From positions 1 to 35,002 of the forward strand of contig JAAVTG010000054.1 in NCBI GenBank assembly GCA_011947345.1: DNA of 35,002 nucleotides, given 5' to 3'. The position numbers and the translations under genes were made by a program. Origin of the DNA: Phytophthora quininea (lineage: Eukaryota > Oomycota > Peronosporomycetes > Peronosporales > Peronosporaceae). Below the pieces are notes generated by a model that worked only from the letters and a program-made list of their open reading frames with translations, was not told where the DNA came from and ran no database searches. Numbering within the stretch: the first letter of the stretch is position 1; every line of letters starts with the position of its first letter. Shown here piece after piece: positions 1 through 10,969 of the stretch.

Positions 1-2670
1 GTGTATGCTCGAAAATTACTAGCACAGCAAAAAGACCGAGCAGCTCGATTCCTTCAGCGCTTCTGGCGACGAAGGAAAGGGCTGTACACTTTGGGATTCG
101 CTTCGCTGAACGACGCGAGAGACTCGCTCAGCAACAACTTATGTCGGCCATCACAATTCAATGCGCCTATCGAAGTTTTCATGCGAGATGTGAGCGCTTT
201 AAACGTGCCCTAGTAAAAGAAATTCGTCGACGAGCTGCAACAGTTATTCAACGACGAATTCGAGGAGTTCTTGATAGGATTCGGTACCGTCAAGCTCGAC
301 GAGCAGTGTCGATTATCCAGTGCAGTATCCGTTGCGCATTAGCACGACGTAGAAGAGCGCGAAGACTATCTGCGATTATCAAACTACAAAGATGGATCAG
401 AGGAGTCTTTGCTGGACGATTAGCTCGTCAAGTTCTTGCTGAACTAAAAGCTGAAGAAAAGCGAAGACAATCGTCAGCAGCTCTCATCCAAAAGTTCATT
501 CGACAGTACGAAGCGCAGATCACCGCAAAGTTGTACCGAGAAGCTTTGAACTTGGTGAAGCTCGAGCAGCGTCGATACTTCGGCGACGATGGCGGAACTG
601 GCTGGTCGACGCACAAAGCTTCCTCGGAATTGCTCACGTACGTGACTCAGCGCTTCCTCGAAGACAGCTCGTGCTTCACAACCAAAGAGACTCGATGGCT
701 CAAAATGCAAGTGCAAGCAGCTCGAGATCGAATTTTACATGAAGACCGAGCTGCTGTGTTTTTGCAGCGTCGCTTTCGAGGATATGCCACTCGTATGGGC
801 TACTGGGTGCATCGACTGCAACTTGACGAGCTGCGTCGTCTGAAAGAAGGCAAAGCAATTGTAATTCAATGCTTTGCGAGAAGGTGGCTTGCTATACGGC
901 GAGTCCGACGTCTTCGGGAGCAAAAGAGACTGGCAGAACTCAAAGACGCCTACATTCGAGAACGGAGACGCAAGCAAGAGGAGATTGAGTGGAAGGAGCG
1001 ATACGACCGCGAGCAAATGAAGTTGTGTGTGCAGCGAGCGCAAGAAGCTGCCAACCAGCTTCGTGAAGCTCGACGGGAGGCGGATCTGGCTCGCGTTAAG
1101 GCTGAAGCTGCTGCGTATAGAGCTCAAGAACTAGCAGCAGAGCGTGAAATTGAATCGATGATGAAAACTCCAGTGGTCAAGAAAGAAGCAGGCGGCGAGG
1201 AAGAGGCAAGTGAAGACACATGGGAACAGTACATGGACGACTTTGGCAGCGTCTACTACTACAATGAACGCACTGGAGCAAGCAGTTGGGAGCCACCTCC
1301 ACCGCCAGTTAAAAAGAACACAAGAAATCAAATGAAGAAGTTGATAGGACGAATGATGAAGAAGAAACTAACAAAACAGAAGTAACAGAGACCGTGGACA
1401 AAAAGCCCAAAGAAGTTGATCCGCTGGAAGCGATTTTGCGAGACGGTAAATGCGTCAAGTGCCAGCAAGTCCAGTCGACTAAACACTGCGTTGATTGCGA
1501 GGACAGTTTACGTGCGTATTACTGCACCAAGTGCTTCAAGAAGGAACACGCAAGCGGAGATACCAACAGTTCCAAACAATACCACGACTTTGAAGTGCTT
1601 CCTGAGGCAACAGTCATCCCGGCTCGTTGCGAGTCGGCTTTCAATTGCAACGAGAATGATGAAGGTGAAGGTAATAATCAAGAACCTACCGAGAAAGGTT
1701 TGGCAGCATATTACTGCTACGAATGCCGACAGACAGAAGACGACACGCCTGGCTGTTTCTACTGCGAAGAGTGTTTCGCGCGTGGTCATGAGACAGCAAA
1801 GCAACTTCGCCATATTGAAAAAGCTTTGCGATTCCGTCGCGGTGCTTTGCTCTGTTGTGACTGTGGACACGCACTCGCAGTTCGTCAATGCGACGGATGT
1901 GGAGGCGAGAAATTCTGCGAGGAATGCTATAGCTCTTCTCATTCCAACAGCAAGCGACGAAGTGGAAGTCACTCATGGAAAGCATTAGAGATTATGCGAG
2001 ATCTGCTCCAACATGAGACCGACGCGTACTGCGTCGAGTGCGATATGCGAGCGAGTTCCAAGCTTTGCAATTTGTGCGGCGACGGATTCTGCGACGGATG
2101 CTTCGCCAAGACTCACTCAAAGGGGCCAAGAGTCGACACACGTTTCTGCCGTGGGCGGTGGCAGCTCAACATGGCGACTGGATCGAGATCAAAGACGACA
2201 AAGCCACCATTTACTTCAACGTAGAGACCAAAGAATCGACCAACGACAAACCGGCCGTGCTGCTGTCAGGAGAAGAGCGACATCGACTACAACTGGCGGA
2301 GCGAGAACAACAACAGCGAAGTCGACAAGTGGAGCTTGAAAGTGAAGTGGTCAAGCTGAAAGAGCAGCTACGGGAACTCCAAGCGAAAGATCGACCGCTA
2401 ACTAAACCCCCAACGCCATCCACTGAAAGCAACCAGAAACCGGTCGAAGGAATCAAACAACCTGAAAAGCCACAGAAGCGAGGAGTGATGACCAAACTGT
2501 TCGGTCGCAAGTCCAAGGCGCAAATCCCCACTCCTGAAGAACGAAAAGAAATGGCTGATGGCAGTGCAGCTGAGAAGCAACAAGTAGGCTCCAAAACTTT
2601 CCAACAAGCAATGGTGCAGGAATTAGCAGCACTTGCAGTGCCAAGTCAGACAAGTACCAAGCCAAAATAG
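1..2670 (+). CDS. IQ-motif / WW / B-box-like zinc-finger coiled-coil protein (5' end outside window, frameshifted)
   Basis: Seen: one gene spread over three frames. Frame 1 (1 to about 90) holds an IQ motif (AARFLQRFWRRRKG). Frame 3 (to about 1311) holds about seven more IQ motifs (for example AAVFLQRRFRGYATRMGY), a long charged coiled coil, and a WW domain at about 1219-1302 (W, YYY, SSW, then PPPPP). Frame 2 (about 1316-2122) holds four Cys/His-rich B-box-like modules (CVKC...HCVDC, YYCYEC...CEEC, CCDC...FCEEC, YCVEC...CDGC). Frame 1 (to 2670) holds a second WW-like segment (GDWIEIKDDKATIYFN) lacking its second Trp, then a coiled coil and basic tail. Frame changes fall at AAAAA 1311-1315 and GGGG 2122-2125; the first lies near 75-100. 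Reading stays coding-like on both sides of each, so base loss is more likely than decay. Known: IQ motifs bind calmodulin and WW domains bind proline-rich peptides. A cytoskeletal or flagellar scaffold role is inference. Confidence 0.75.
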
Positions 2671-2748
2671 TAAAGCACCTTGGCACTCTTTTTGGGGCGT
2701 AAAACAAAACCCGTCTTTTACTTTGCTGTCGATTGAGATAATGAAAAC

Positions 2749-5099
2749 ATGAGCCAAGAGGAGCCACGACGTCAAGGGATCAATGGCAATGAAGCTATCG
2801 CCGATGTAGACAAGTCCAGCATGACCTCGACACCTACATGGAGTATGGACGATAACGAGGGCTTTGTGCTGGGTATTATCGATGATATTGTGGAAGGCTG
2901 TTCCGGCCAAGCGCTGGAGAGATTCATGAGTGATCGACTGTTTGGTTTCATCGCTTCTTGGAGTTATTCGATCGTCCAGGAGATTCTGAATTCGCCTCTT
3001 GCGCCGACGGGAGATACTGGAGTGGATATACCGGATTGCTCTGCTTCAAACGGTAGTGTTGAGATTCTACTTGGACGAGATAAATCGATGGAAAGGCTAT
3101 CACCGCCGAAGCGCTGTCCGATGGATGAAAGTTACCAACGGAGACAAGTGCCGATCAAAGATTTGCGACGAGATACGTACGAGAATGAGCCTCTTCAACG
3201 AGCTGTTAAATCTGCAGCACGGTCTCACACCCATCCAGCGTCGATCACGTCGTCACGAGTTACAATGAAGAGCAAAGTTCGGAAGAAAAACAACGGAGAA
3301 GCAACAGCTCAAGCACCAACAGGACCTCAGCCTGGGGTTCCTTTCAGCATAGAGACTTCTTCAGGTGACAGACATCTCGTCGTATCGCCTCGCAAATTAT
3401 TGACAGTTCCAGATGCCACTGATCATTCAGAACTCCAGTTGAATATCGATGCAAATTCTCTGGATCAAAGTAGTGGGCAGAAGAGTAGTCGATCTCCTCC
3501 ACCACTATCAGGCTCGCCATCTTCTCTTTCAACTTCACGTCGACATCCACATCCTCCTGGCTCTGCTCAACGCAAAGGAGAGAATAAAGTCGTCAACTTC
3601 GGGGAGAAGGAGGATCAGGTCAAGGTGGAATATTTAATATCGAAAGCTCCACCACAACGACGAGATAGCATTCTCCCCGAGATTGACAACAAGACCGCTT
3701 CAAAATCAAGTGCACCGCTTGCAGCATTTGGAGTATTTGGAGACAGCAACGCAGCTAGTTTAAACGATGGTATCGACGACGAAACCGCGTCGATCTTTGA
3801 CGAAGACCCACTGAAGCAGCACTTCTCCAACATGCCTCTATCTCCTGGCGTAAAAGTCCAGTCGGGTGAGGACTCCCACACTGGACCAAATCTGCCTCCA
3901 TTTGCGTCGAGAATGTGTCGATCGGCTTTCGTGGTACGTGTTGAGCACAACACTGTTGCTCTTCTATCGTTTGACGAATGTTTTTGTGACTTTTGCAGCG
4001 TATGAACACTTGTGCTCTTCCAACGCAATGGATCGAGGCGCAAGCAACGGAAACAGCTGCGACCAATTCCTCAAACCAACAAATCCAAACTCAAGTCCAG
4101 CAACCACCACGGAAACCTACCTTCGTAACCGAAACAGCTTGGAAGGATGACAACTTGTCCACAGACAATACCTCGACAGGTGACTACATGGCCACACATT
4201 CGCGAACAAGTTTCTTCACTGGAAACGCGTGGGACCGCATCAAATCGGACGATGTGGCTCCAGCTACAGCGGTCGATACGTGTTCGTGTGGTTTCTCAAC
4301 TTCACTGGTAAGTAATACTCGTATTTCACTGGGGCTTTTGACTAACTTATTTTTTCACTGCAGACTCTGTTCCGAAAGACCAACAAAGTGCAGCGACCAT
4401 GCCGCAAATGTTCGCAACCTGGCGGATCACCTCGTCATGATTCGATGGACTTCAAAAGCCTGGTGAAACAGCGAGCGTTCCACCAAAAACCGCCGTGTTT
4501 GCCGACTTCATCGCCATCGAAGCGACCACCAGGTGTATCACCTCGACGGGTGACCAGCGCTCCTGCTTGCTCTCGTAAGTTCATCACACTCCACCACTAT
4601 TTCACAATTTGGCAGCTTGTTAATTCGTTGTTGTTTGCAACAGCTCTCGCGCGTCGTAGCCTGCTTCATACGAGTAGTAGCAAAAGTCCAGCGCTGACAG
4701 CGCAACCTCCGTATTGTAGACGAAAACGGTTGTTTTTGCCTTATACATTAGAATCGCTCCTCGATCAAATACCGAGGCATTGGACTCCTGTGCTCTTTTA
4801 CAAGTAATTCCAACATCACCTGTAAAATTTAGGAGCAATATATTGTCAATAACTGAAAATTACGAACAATTATTTTTCTGATAAAGAATTTTAATAGGCT
4901 GCCATCACCCCCAATAACACCTTCACACGTTCCGCGGCAGCAGCTTTTGGTATTCCCAACTCCATCCAGTTCTGTAGCAAATTTATTTCTACTATCGTTA
5001 CAATGTATTTCAGGCGCATCAGCCCCAACGCCAGAACTGGAAGACGAGCAACATGTATCCATCCTACAGCCATTGGTAGTGCTAACGAACCAACTCTGA
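2749..5099 (+). CDS. Unrecognised multi-exon, Ser/Pro-rich protein
   Basis: Not recognised. The ATG at 2749 lies 78 bp after the previous stop on the same strand. Proposed exons: 2749-3933, 3999-4307, 4364-4574, 4644-4803 and 4898 onward. The introns 3934-3998 (gtacgt...ttgcag), 4308-4363 (gtaagt...ctgcag), 4575-4643 (gtaagt...caacag) and 4804-4897 (gtaatt...aatag) all have GT-AG ends and join in phase. The 3' end is ambiguous: a further 40-nt intron 4974-5013 would give a stop at 5077-5079, while reading through gives a stop at 5097-5099. The product is about 710 residues. An ordered, partly hydrophobic N-terminal part (residues about 40-85, including LFGFIASWSYSIVQEILN) is followed by a long disordered region rich in Ser, Pro and basic residues, with repeated TAW/NAW-K/R-D patches near residues 440-470. 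No catalytic motif or signal peptide was seen. No frameshift is needed. Confidence 0.65.
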
Positions 5100-6207
5100 A
5101 GGGAAGATAAGTTCCCTCCGTAGTAGTTTTGAATTAAGGTTGTTCGGCGCTGCTAGCACTTCCGTCCCGCTGGTCAACTGTATCCTGATTTTTGCGCTTT
5201 TCTCCGACGAATTATGTGTCCTGAGCAAACGCGTCCTCCTAAACGAGCCTTACATGTACCAAAACGGAGTGACTTTTTTATCAACTTAAGTGACTGGGCG
5301 GTGGTCCGGATCTTGTCTATGGAGGTAATGGCAGATTGGAGCGTTGCCGTCGAGTTCTGAATCATCGCCATATAGGCCTTGGCAGTGCGCAAAATCGCTT
5401 GCCTCACGATGTACGATGTATTACTCTGTCTGTTTTAGCTCCTCTTGGTTCAGCTTCAGGCAGAGGACGTACATCACATCGTCGACGTCGAGGCGCTTTG
5501 CCATCGTGTAGACGATGGTGTCCCTTATGTTCCAAGACAGCGTGTCAAATGCCGGTCGACGTCTAAAGATGGCCGAGCTGTAACACGACGCTTGGACTTT
5601 GACGGAGCAGATGCCCGGTGATCCCGCACCGGTACTTCAGGAGATGCGTCGAATTGGTGGTGCCTGTGTGAATGATAGGATCGTATGGATCAAGCAACTG
5701 ACCGACTTGCACCCGGCCTCGGATCTCGTTGACGGCAACCTTACCACCATCAAACTTGCCGACAATGGAGCCAAATTCGTGAAGGTCTGCGGACAATCTC
5801 TATCGCCTAAACAATTCGCCCTTGCGCTAGGCAATCGCATGAGTATACACCGTGATGAGAGAACCGCTGTTGTTGCAATGAACTACCTTCGCAATGAAAA
5901 GCTTCTTCGGTAGAATTTCACCGTTGGTGCTTTTGTCTAATCGAAACGACATCGGGAGCGGCTTGGAATGGGACACTATCGGGATGGAGGCGTCGGCAAT
6001 ACTATCTCAATCACCCAGCACGCGCATAATCTCCTCTGAGCAGTGCGTCTCAGTCGCACAAGAACAATGTAGTACAGATTTCAAAAACAGTTTATAAACA
6101 AAAAAACGTTTTATGATTGGAAACTGTGACTTGGCATATCCATATTTTCCAGAACATTCGTCTCTTCTTGCAAATCAAGGTCAGTCACTTGTTGCTTTGC
6201 GCCGCCG
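5100..6207. other. 1.1-kb stretch without an assignable gene
   Basis: Several short open frames lie here. The most protein-like is 5599-5913 on + (104 codons, unrecognised). Just upstream, a + frame around 5460-5600 also reads smoothly (it includes the run AEDVHHIVDVEA) before a stop. Together they look like a degraded gene or transposon remnant, but no family motif was identified. The part from 5914 to 6207 holds nothing clear apart from the likely upstream region of the Hikeshi gene. Confidence 0.4.
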
Positions 6208-6909
6208 ATGAACGTCGCCCCCGCCGTCGCGCAGTTTGGGCTGGTGATCGCCGGGCGCCCCGTCATCACCGACTTCCGGTGCGTGCAGTAGCGAATAGCA
6301 GGCGCTTGTTCCTCGTATCCAGCGACTTTGAACCTATTTTATCTGAACGATTTACACTTTTGTTCCAATAGGGAAATTGGACCTGCCCACTACGTGGTGG
6401 ACATCGTCGACCCGACGCAAGTGACAGACCTCACGTTCTTCCTGCTGCCTGGCTCCCCGTGCCTCCAGGCTTCGGAGCCGTGCTGTACTTTGCCGTCCCA
6501 GCTCTGCAGAACTGGCAGCTACTGGGCACCGTGTTCGCCGAGAAACCAAGGTTTGTTCCATTAGATGTTGTTTACATTGTTGGTACCAACATATTGTCAT
6601 CGTAGCGCCATATTCAGGACTTCTTGGCCGACCCATCCGGACGTCGTGGGCCAGCCAGTGCTGCAAATTGGCGTCTCCATCGAACCTCTGGACAATGTCA
6701 AGAACTTGGGCATCGAAGCCAGCGGCCTGGAGGAGCGCAAGGCGTTCGCTTTGAAAATTGCCCAGGATTTATTTAACTACCTCAGCTCTTTCTCCACCAG
6801 CAACAATCAGAGCTTCATGACGATCCCCACCAACCTGCTGGACAAGTGGATGGAGCGCTTCGAGAACAAATACCGGAGGGACCCCAACTTCATGATGAAA
6901 ATCCAATAG
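6208..6909 (+). CDS. Hikeshi / OPI10 family Hsp70 nuclear import carrier
   Basis: Exons 6208-6278, 6372-6550 and 6606-6909; introns 6279-6371 (gtgcgt...aatag) and 6551-6605 (gtttgt...cgtag). Seen: FGLVIAGRPV near the N-terminus, then a beta-rich segment with HYVVDI, LTFFLLPG, LYFAVP and NWQLLG, EKPSAIF across the second intron, then VLQIGVSIEPLDN and a C-terminal KWMERFENKYRRDP. Order, spacing and length (about 184 residues after one correction) match the Hikeshi family (human about 197). Known: Hikeshi carries Hsp70 into the nucleus during heat stress by binding FG nucleoporins. One frame change lies at CCCC 6455-6458, where one extra C would restore the family reading. The gene converges on the nuclease-like gene with 14 bp between stop codons. 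Confidence 0.88.
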
Positions 6910-6923
6910 ACGAGCTCAGCCCT

Positions 6924-7746
6924 TTAGCTCGCACGCATACGCGCCTTGTAGTCGCTGGAGCTCTCCATCTTCTTGCCTTGGCTCCAAATTCCGCGTTTCT
7001 TCTTGCGGGCCTTCTCCTCTAAGCTCTCGTAGATCTCCTGCTTGCCGCCGTAGACGGCTCCGGCTTGGCGATACACTTGGCCCAGTCCGACCTTCAGAAT
7101 CTCCTCCGACGCGTCTCGTCTGAATGGCCATCGACCGTACTGCACCATGCAGACGGCACGCGCGTACTGGTCTTTATGCAGCAGCGTCAGCGTCAATTTG
7201 CGTCCGTCCAACGTCGTTGTCAGCCATTTCTTGGCTTCGTCTCCAAAGGGCTGTCCAGGGTTGCCAAACTTCGCCGTCTCGGGTGTATCTGCAGACAATA
7301 AACAACAACAATATCAGCATCAATCTCTGTTTCAACTGCCACGATGTGTATACGGGTACCGATGCCGGCGAGTCGGATCTGCAGCGTGTGGTCCGACAGT
7401 TTCCCGTCGTAGCTGCCTACTCCTCTCAAAAGTGGCAAATGACGAGCACGGAATGTGTCTCCGTCACTGAAATTGATTGCCACAGCCTTGAGCTTCCCTC
7501 TTGGTGGAAGAGTTTATTAGGCACGTCTTCCACAGTAGCGAAGCGGCGGAACGGCTGCCGCAGTCTTGGGATCAACAAGCCGACGCCGACTCCGAGGACG
7601 AAGGCACCGCCGACGACGGGGGCAGCAGGGTGCGATAGCAGATCGCTGGGGTTATTGGCAAGGCTCTGGAGCTGAGAGGAACGCAGGTCCCATTGCTCGG
7701 AAGCCAGCGCCTGCAGCTTCTTCCATTCCTCCTCGAGCGGCGCCAT
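6924..7746 (-). CDS. Membrane-anchored staphylococcal nuclease-like (SNc) protein
   Basis: Exons 7746-7360 and 7288-6924, with intron 7359-7289 (gtaccc...tgcag) whose removal creates the motif RLAGIDTPE. Seen: one predicted membrane helix near residues 45-63 (VVGGAFVLGVGVGLLIP), then the SNc fold with FSDGDTFRAR, RLAGIDTPE and YARAV. These supply the family's catalytic and calcium-binding residues (Asp of DGDT, Arg and Asp-Thr-x-Glu of the second motif, second Arg). The C-terminus is Lys-rich. Total about 250 residues. Known relatives are membrane-anchored, often mitochondrial, SNc proteins (LCL3-like, C3orf33-like). A phosphodiesterase activity is plausible from the intact motifs; location is inference. 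One frame change lies at CCC 7496-7498, between the anchor and the SNc domain. Confidence 0.85.
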
Positions 7747-7879
7747 CGAGTATCACAAAATCTGTGACGTGTGGCGGATGGGTGATGAGACGGTATACAA
7801 AAAGCAAGATACAGGTAACGCACCTAGTTTTGAGAAAACGTAGTTGAAGTGATGGAATCAACCTCTCACAAACATATAA

Positions 7880-8918
7880 TACTCCTGTCTGCATGATTTC
7901 CTGGACCATATTCTGCGTGGCAAAGGGATAGATTTCGATATAATCTGCACTCGACCGGACATTCTTTATGCCGTCGGTGGATTGGTGCTGGTTCGAGGGG
8001 AAGAAAGGAGTACTGAGGACAATGATGATAAAAACCCGCTCGAACGGCTGACCAGCAAGGCACAGTGGAATCCTGTGGTGTATGGCGATCTCCCGTACAG
8101 GGGAGCAAAGATGGAGATCGTGGCGATTGATCGCAGCAACAAAATCAACTTGCTTCTGTCCATCAACAACATTATCTCGCAAAAGGTGGACGCAGTAAAA
8201 GCGTTCTACAATTTGGCCGTCCTTCTGGACAAAATGTCGGCCTTAGCGCACCGAATCTGGGTGTGTGGCTTGATGGCATTCACGCTGCGACAGAATTTCA
8301 AATGTTCAGTGGAGCTATTGGAAGACTCGATTCGCCACAATGGAAAACTCGGCAAACATTGCAGAAGATCAATGAGAAGAACTCGCCAAGGACGCACCTC
8401 CAAACGGTGAAAGAGCTTCGTCTTCAGCATAAAAAAGATGAAGACGATAATGTCAACTATGCTGCAGGTCAAAGTAGTTTCGGCAACGGTGACCGGACGA
8501 TTGTTGTGATTTTTTTGCCGTTGGGCGTTCACCGTCAACCAAGCACTACCCATGAATTCTACAACTGGCTGCGGAATTTGTCGATTGGCACAGCTCAGGC
8601 TATTGCCACGGAGACGTTCAATGGCGGAACATCGTGTATGTTCCAGAACGCGACTCTGGCTATTGGAAACTCATCGACATGGACGAGTCCAACAAGACGG
8701 GCAGGAAGACATGAAACAACTGGGAGAGCTCACAAAGGCGCTAACCTTGCCGAATGACAAGTTGCAGCGGGTCAAGGAGGAGCTCTTTTGGCTTTGCCGA
8801 GCCGAAGTCTCACCGCTGCGGCAATGCTCGCAAAGCTGCAGTCGGTAGCAAACAATTATAATCTACCACCAATCATTCTTGACATCAACGTATATTACCA
8901 TTTCCTTTTTACTTAAAC
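7880..8918 (+). pseudogene. CRN-type kinase-like effector, 5'-truncated and frameshifted
   Basis: Seen: a run of CRN C-terminal kinase-like sequence in three frames. Frame 2 (7880 to about 8340) contains DIICTRPDILYAVGG, VLVRGEE, LPYRGAKMEIVAID and KVDAVKAFYNLAVLL. Frame 1 (about 8345-8570) contains RTHLQTVKEL and IVVIFLPLGV. Frame 3 (about 8598-8705) contains a kinase-type catalytic loop HGDVQWRNIV and the metal-site equivalent LIDMDES. The family C-terminus (LTAAAMLAKLQSV) then runs to a stop near 8918. The N-terminal header and any start codon are missing. It is closely similar, segment by segment, to 21080-22208. Known: CRNs are modular oomycete effectors delivered to plant nuclei, and some carry RD-type kinase domains. 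Truncation marks this copy as a relic even if some frame changes are sequencing errors. Confidence 0.75.
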
Positions 8919-8926
8919 TGCCAACG

Positions 8927-9762
8927 ATGTGTGTGGACGTCTGGTTCAAGCTGTTGGATGCTCGGCGCGACTTCTTCTATGCCACTAGCCTGGAAGTTAT
9001 GGGATTTGACGAGGACGCAAGTGTTCGCAGCCTTCTATCGACAGTGAGCTCGATGGTAAAAACTTACAACGCAGAGATCAACCTTTTGGACATCTGCGTC
9101 TACGCATCGGATGGCACGACTTTATGTTGTTTCCGGAGGACTTCGAAGAGAAGGCAGCGCTTGCAACTGCACTGTACACTCTGTTGAAAATGAAAAACAT
9201 CCCGAACGTTGATCATTTGTTGAGTATTGATGAAAGCAGCAGGATGATGGTGTTTGAACCACGGGGCAAAGCAGTTAAACCTCGTAACTTGGTCGAGTTG
9301 TACCATGCTGTTTGCGACATGTTGACGGCTCTGATAGCTTTCCATTCCCAATCGTGGATTCATCGAGATACCCGATGGCGGAATGTCATCCAGAAGCGAG
9401 ATGGATCGTCGCCGTGGTTTCTAATCGGCTTTATGGATGCAGCGGAGAGCCCTCATAATCGCAACAGTGGGGCACATTTGAATGTCAATTGTCACGCGCC
9501 TGAAATGTTCACTGACGATGGCAGTCACACCACAGCAGTGGGTATTTGGTCGGTTGGACATTTGCTATACACTAGTAGGGTTGTACAATGGACATCTAGC
9601 CCAGAGTGCATGGGGTTTACCATCGCGTTGCCGAGTGCTTCCCCGTCGAAGAGACCGACAGCTGAGATTGCTCTGAAGAAATTCGTATCGTTGTGTCAAC
9701 CTCTTTTACCTGAAGGAGTTGAGAATGAAATGCCACCGCTCAAGAGGAATAGAAGCAGCTGA
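8927..9762 (+). pseudogene. CRN-like header fused to C-terminal half of a kinase-like domain (internal deletion)
   Basis: Seen: ATG at 8927 opens a small ubiquitin-like header in frame 2 (VDVWFKLLDA ... DEDASVRSLL ... LLDICVYASD, to about 9110). The reading then passes to frame 1, which continues to 9762 with a kinase C-lobe: NIPNVDHLLS, then WIHRDTRWRNVI (catalytic loop with HRD and the following Asn) at about 9355-9390, then FLIGFMDAAE where related proteins have a DFD/DFG-type metal site. The middle module and the N-lobe found in the copies at 19.4-22.2 kb are absent, so header and C-lobe are joined directly. Gly in place of the first Asp of the metal motif suggests a pseudokinase even if expressed. 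The unit converges on the gene at 9845-10912 with an 82-bp gap. Confidence 0.7.
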
Positions 9763-9844
9763 TCTCACCACACATTGAGTCAATTGGGAATTCAAAGCAA
9801 ATTACTGTCACCAAACTCATAAAAAAACACGAACGTTGGCCAAC

Positions 9845-10912
9845 TCAGTGCGAGGAAAACACCGCCACCTCGCAAAGATCCTCATCCTCTGTTTCGTCAT
9901 CGTCCATGCAGTAGTCGCCTTCTCTAGCTTCACCATCATCACTGCATGCGCGTTCCGCTGTTGCAGGGACGTTCAGTGCTTCATTCACAGTCATTGTTGG
10001 TCTTGACAATGCCGTAGAGCCAAACTCCAGTGGATGAACCAGAGCTGGTGGGACGAATAGCGCTGCCGCACCTTGAAATCCCAACTTGGCCAGGTGTTGC
10101 TCTTGATCGAGCGCTTGCCGCATCATCTTCAGGATCGGCTCCTCATGGGCTTGAAGCTTCTCTGGGAAGCCTTGAAACGAGCGAAAGAGTTCCGTCTTCG
10201 CTAGTGCGGGGTAGTCCAGTTTCCTCTTCTTCCTGGTCACGTTCCGCAGTTTCTCCGCCAGCATTTTCGTCATAGTGAATGACAGTCCGAAAGGCCCGTC
10301 GCGTCTTCCGTACCCCGCCTTCTCCATTCGCAGTCTCTTGAACTTCCTCACCAGCGCTTCGTACGCGCTTTGCATCTCCTCCGTCGACGAGAAATACTCA
10401 AGCGCTTTGATCTCCGAGTCGGCGGCGGCCAAGCCACGAGAGCGCTTCTTCGTCGTCTCAATGGTCGACTCAGCGTCCTTAGACAGCTCACGCTCTGCAG
10501 TAGCCTCAACCGAAGCGACGAGTTCAATGTCTTGAGGTTTTGGTGCAGTTTCATTCTCAGTAGGTTGCGCGGTAGCTGCTACAGACTTTGACACGGCGTC
10601 GTGGTGGCTCGTGCACACTGGCTGCTCGCTTAAATGCAGCACGCGACACTCTCTTGAGTCCCTCGCGGACTTCAACGCTGGCTCTGGACAGTCTGGTGCA
10701 ATAATCTCCTTCAGGAGATCGACGTCTCCCTTGATCCAGAGCTTTTCCTGGATGCGACGCAGCACAGCGTCTGGACTCAGCGCCTGGATGATCTGACCCC
10801 TCTTGGCGATCTCTATGCTCAGTTTCCTATCGAAGTCCTCCTGTAACTCGGCTCGGAGCCGCTTCTCCAGTTCTTCCACCGCCTCCGCCACCAGCTTCTG
10901 GATGTTGGTCAT
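9845..10912 (-). CDS. Unknown oomycete family, paralog A (coiled-coil N-terminus, acidic C-terminus)
   Basis: Function unknown. The ATG at 10912 gives 355 residues (MTNIQKLV...); the frame is open a little further upstream but only from a GTG. Seen: an N-terminal helix of alternating Glu/Lys/Leu (coiled-coil-like), the block LSPDAVLRRIQEKLW-KGD at about residues 48-68, a Ser/Thr/Glu-rich linker with a basic cluster (KKRSR) suggesting nuclear location, a second conserved block around residues 185-290 (ALVRKFKRLR, LAEKLRNV, LQAHEEPILKMM), and a strongly acidic C-terminus. The same blocks in the same order occur in the gene at 22469-23535, so the two are paralogs. No catalytic residues are evident. 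Each paralog lies tail-to-tail with a CRN kinase unit. Confidence 0.8.
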   Translation of the reverse strand: MTNIQKLVAEAVEELEKRLRAELQEDFDRKLSIEIAKRGQIIQALSPDAVLRRIQEKLWIKGDVDLLKEIIAPDCPEPALKSARDSRECRVLHLSEQPVCTSHHDAVSKSVAATAQPTENETAPKPQDIELVASVEATAERELSKDAESTIETTKKRSRGLAAADSEIKALEYFSSTEEMQSAYEALVRKFKRLRMEKAGYGRRDGPFGLSFTMTKMLAEKLRNVTRKKRKLDYPALAKTELFRSFQGFPEKLQAHEEPILKMMRQALDQEQHLAKLGFQGAAALFVPPALVHPLEFGSTALSRPTMTVNEALNVPATAERACSDDGEAREGDYCMDDDETEDEDLCEVAVFSSH

Positions 10913-10969
10913 TATTCCGTCGCTAAGATCGCAACTACACAACTGATACACTAAAACCTGAAACTTCAC

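Noticed and set aside
5174..5407. 77-codon minus-strand frame as a transposase
   Set aside because: No catalytic DDE or other transposase motif and no terminal repeats were visible.
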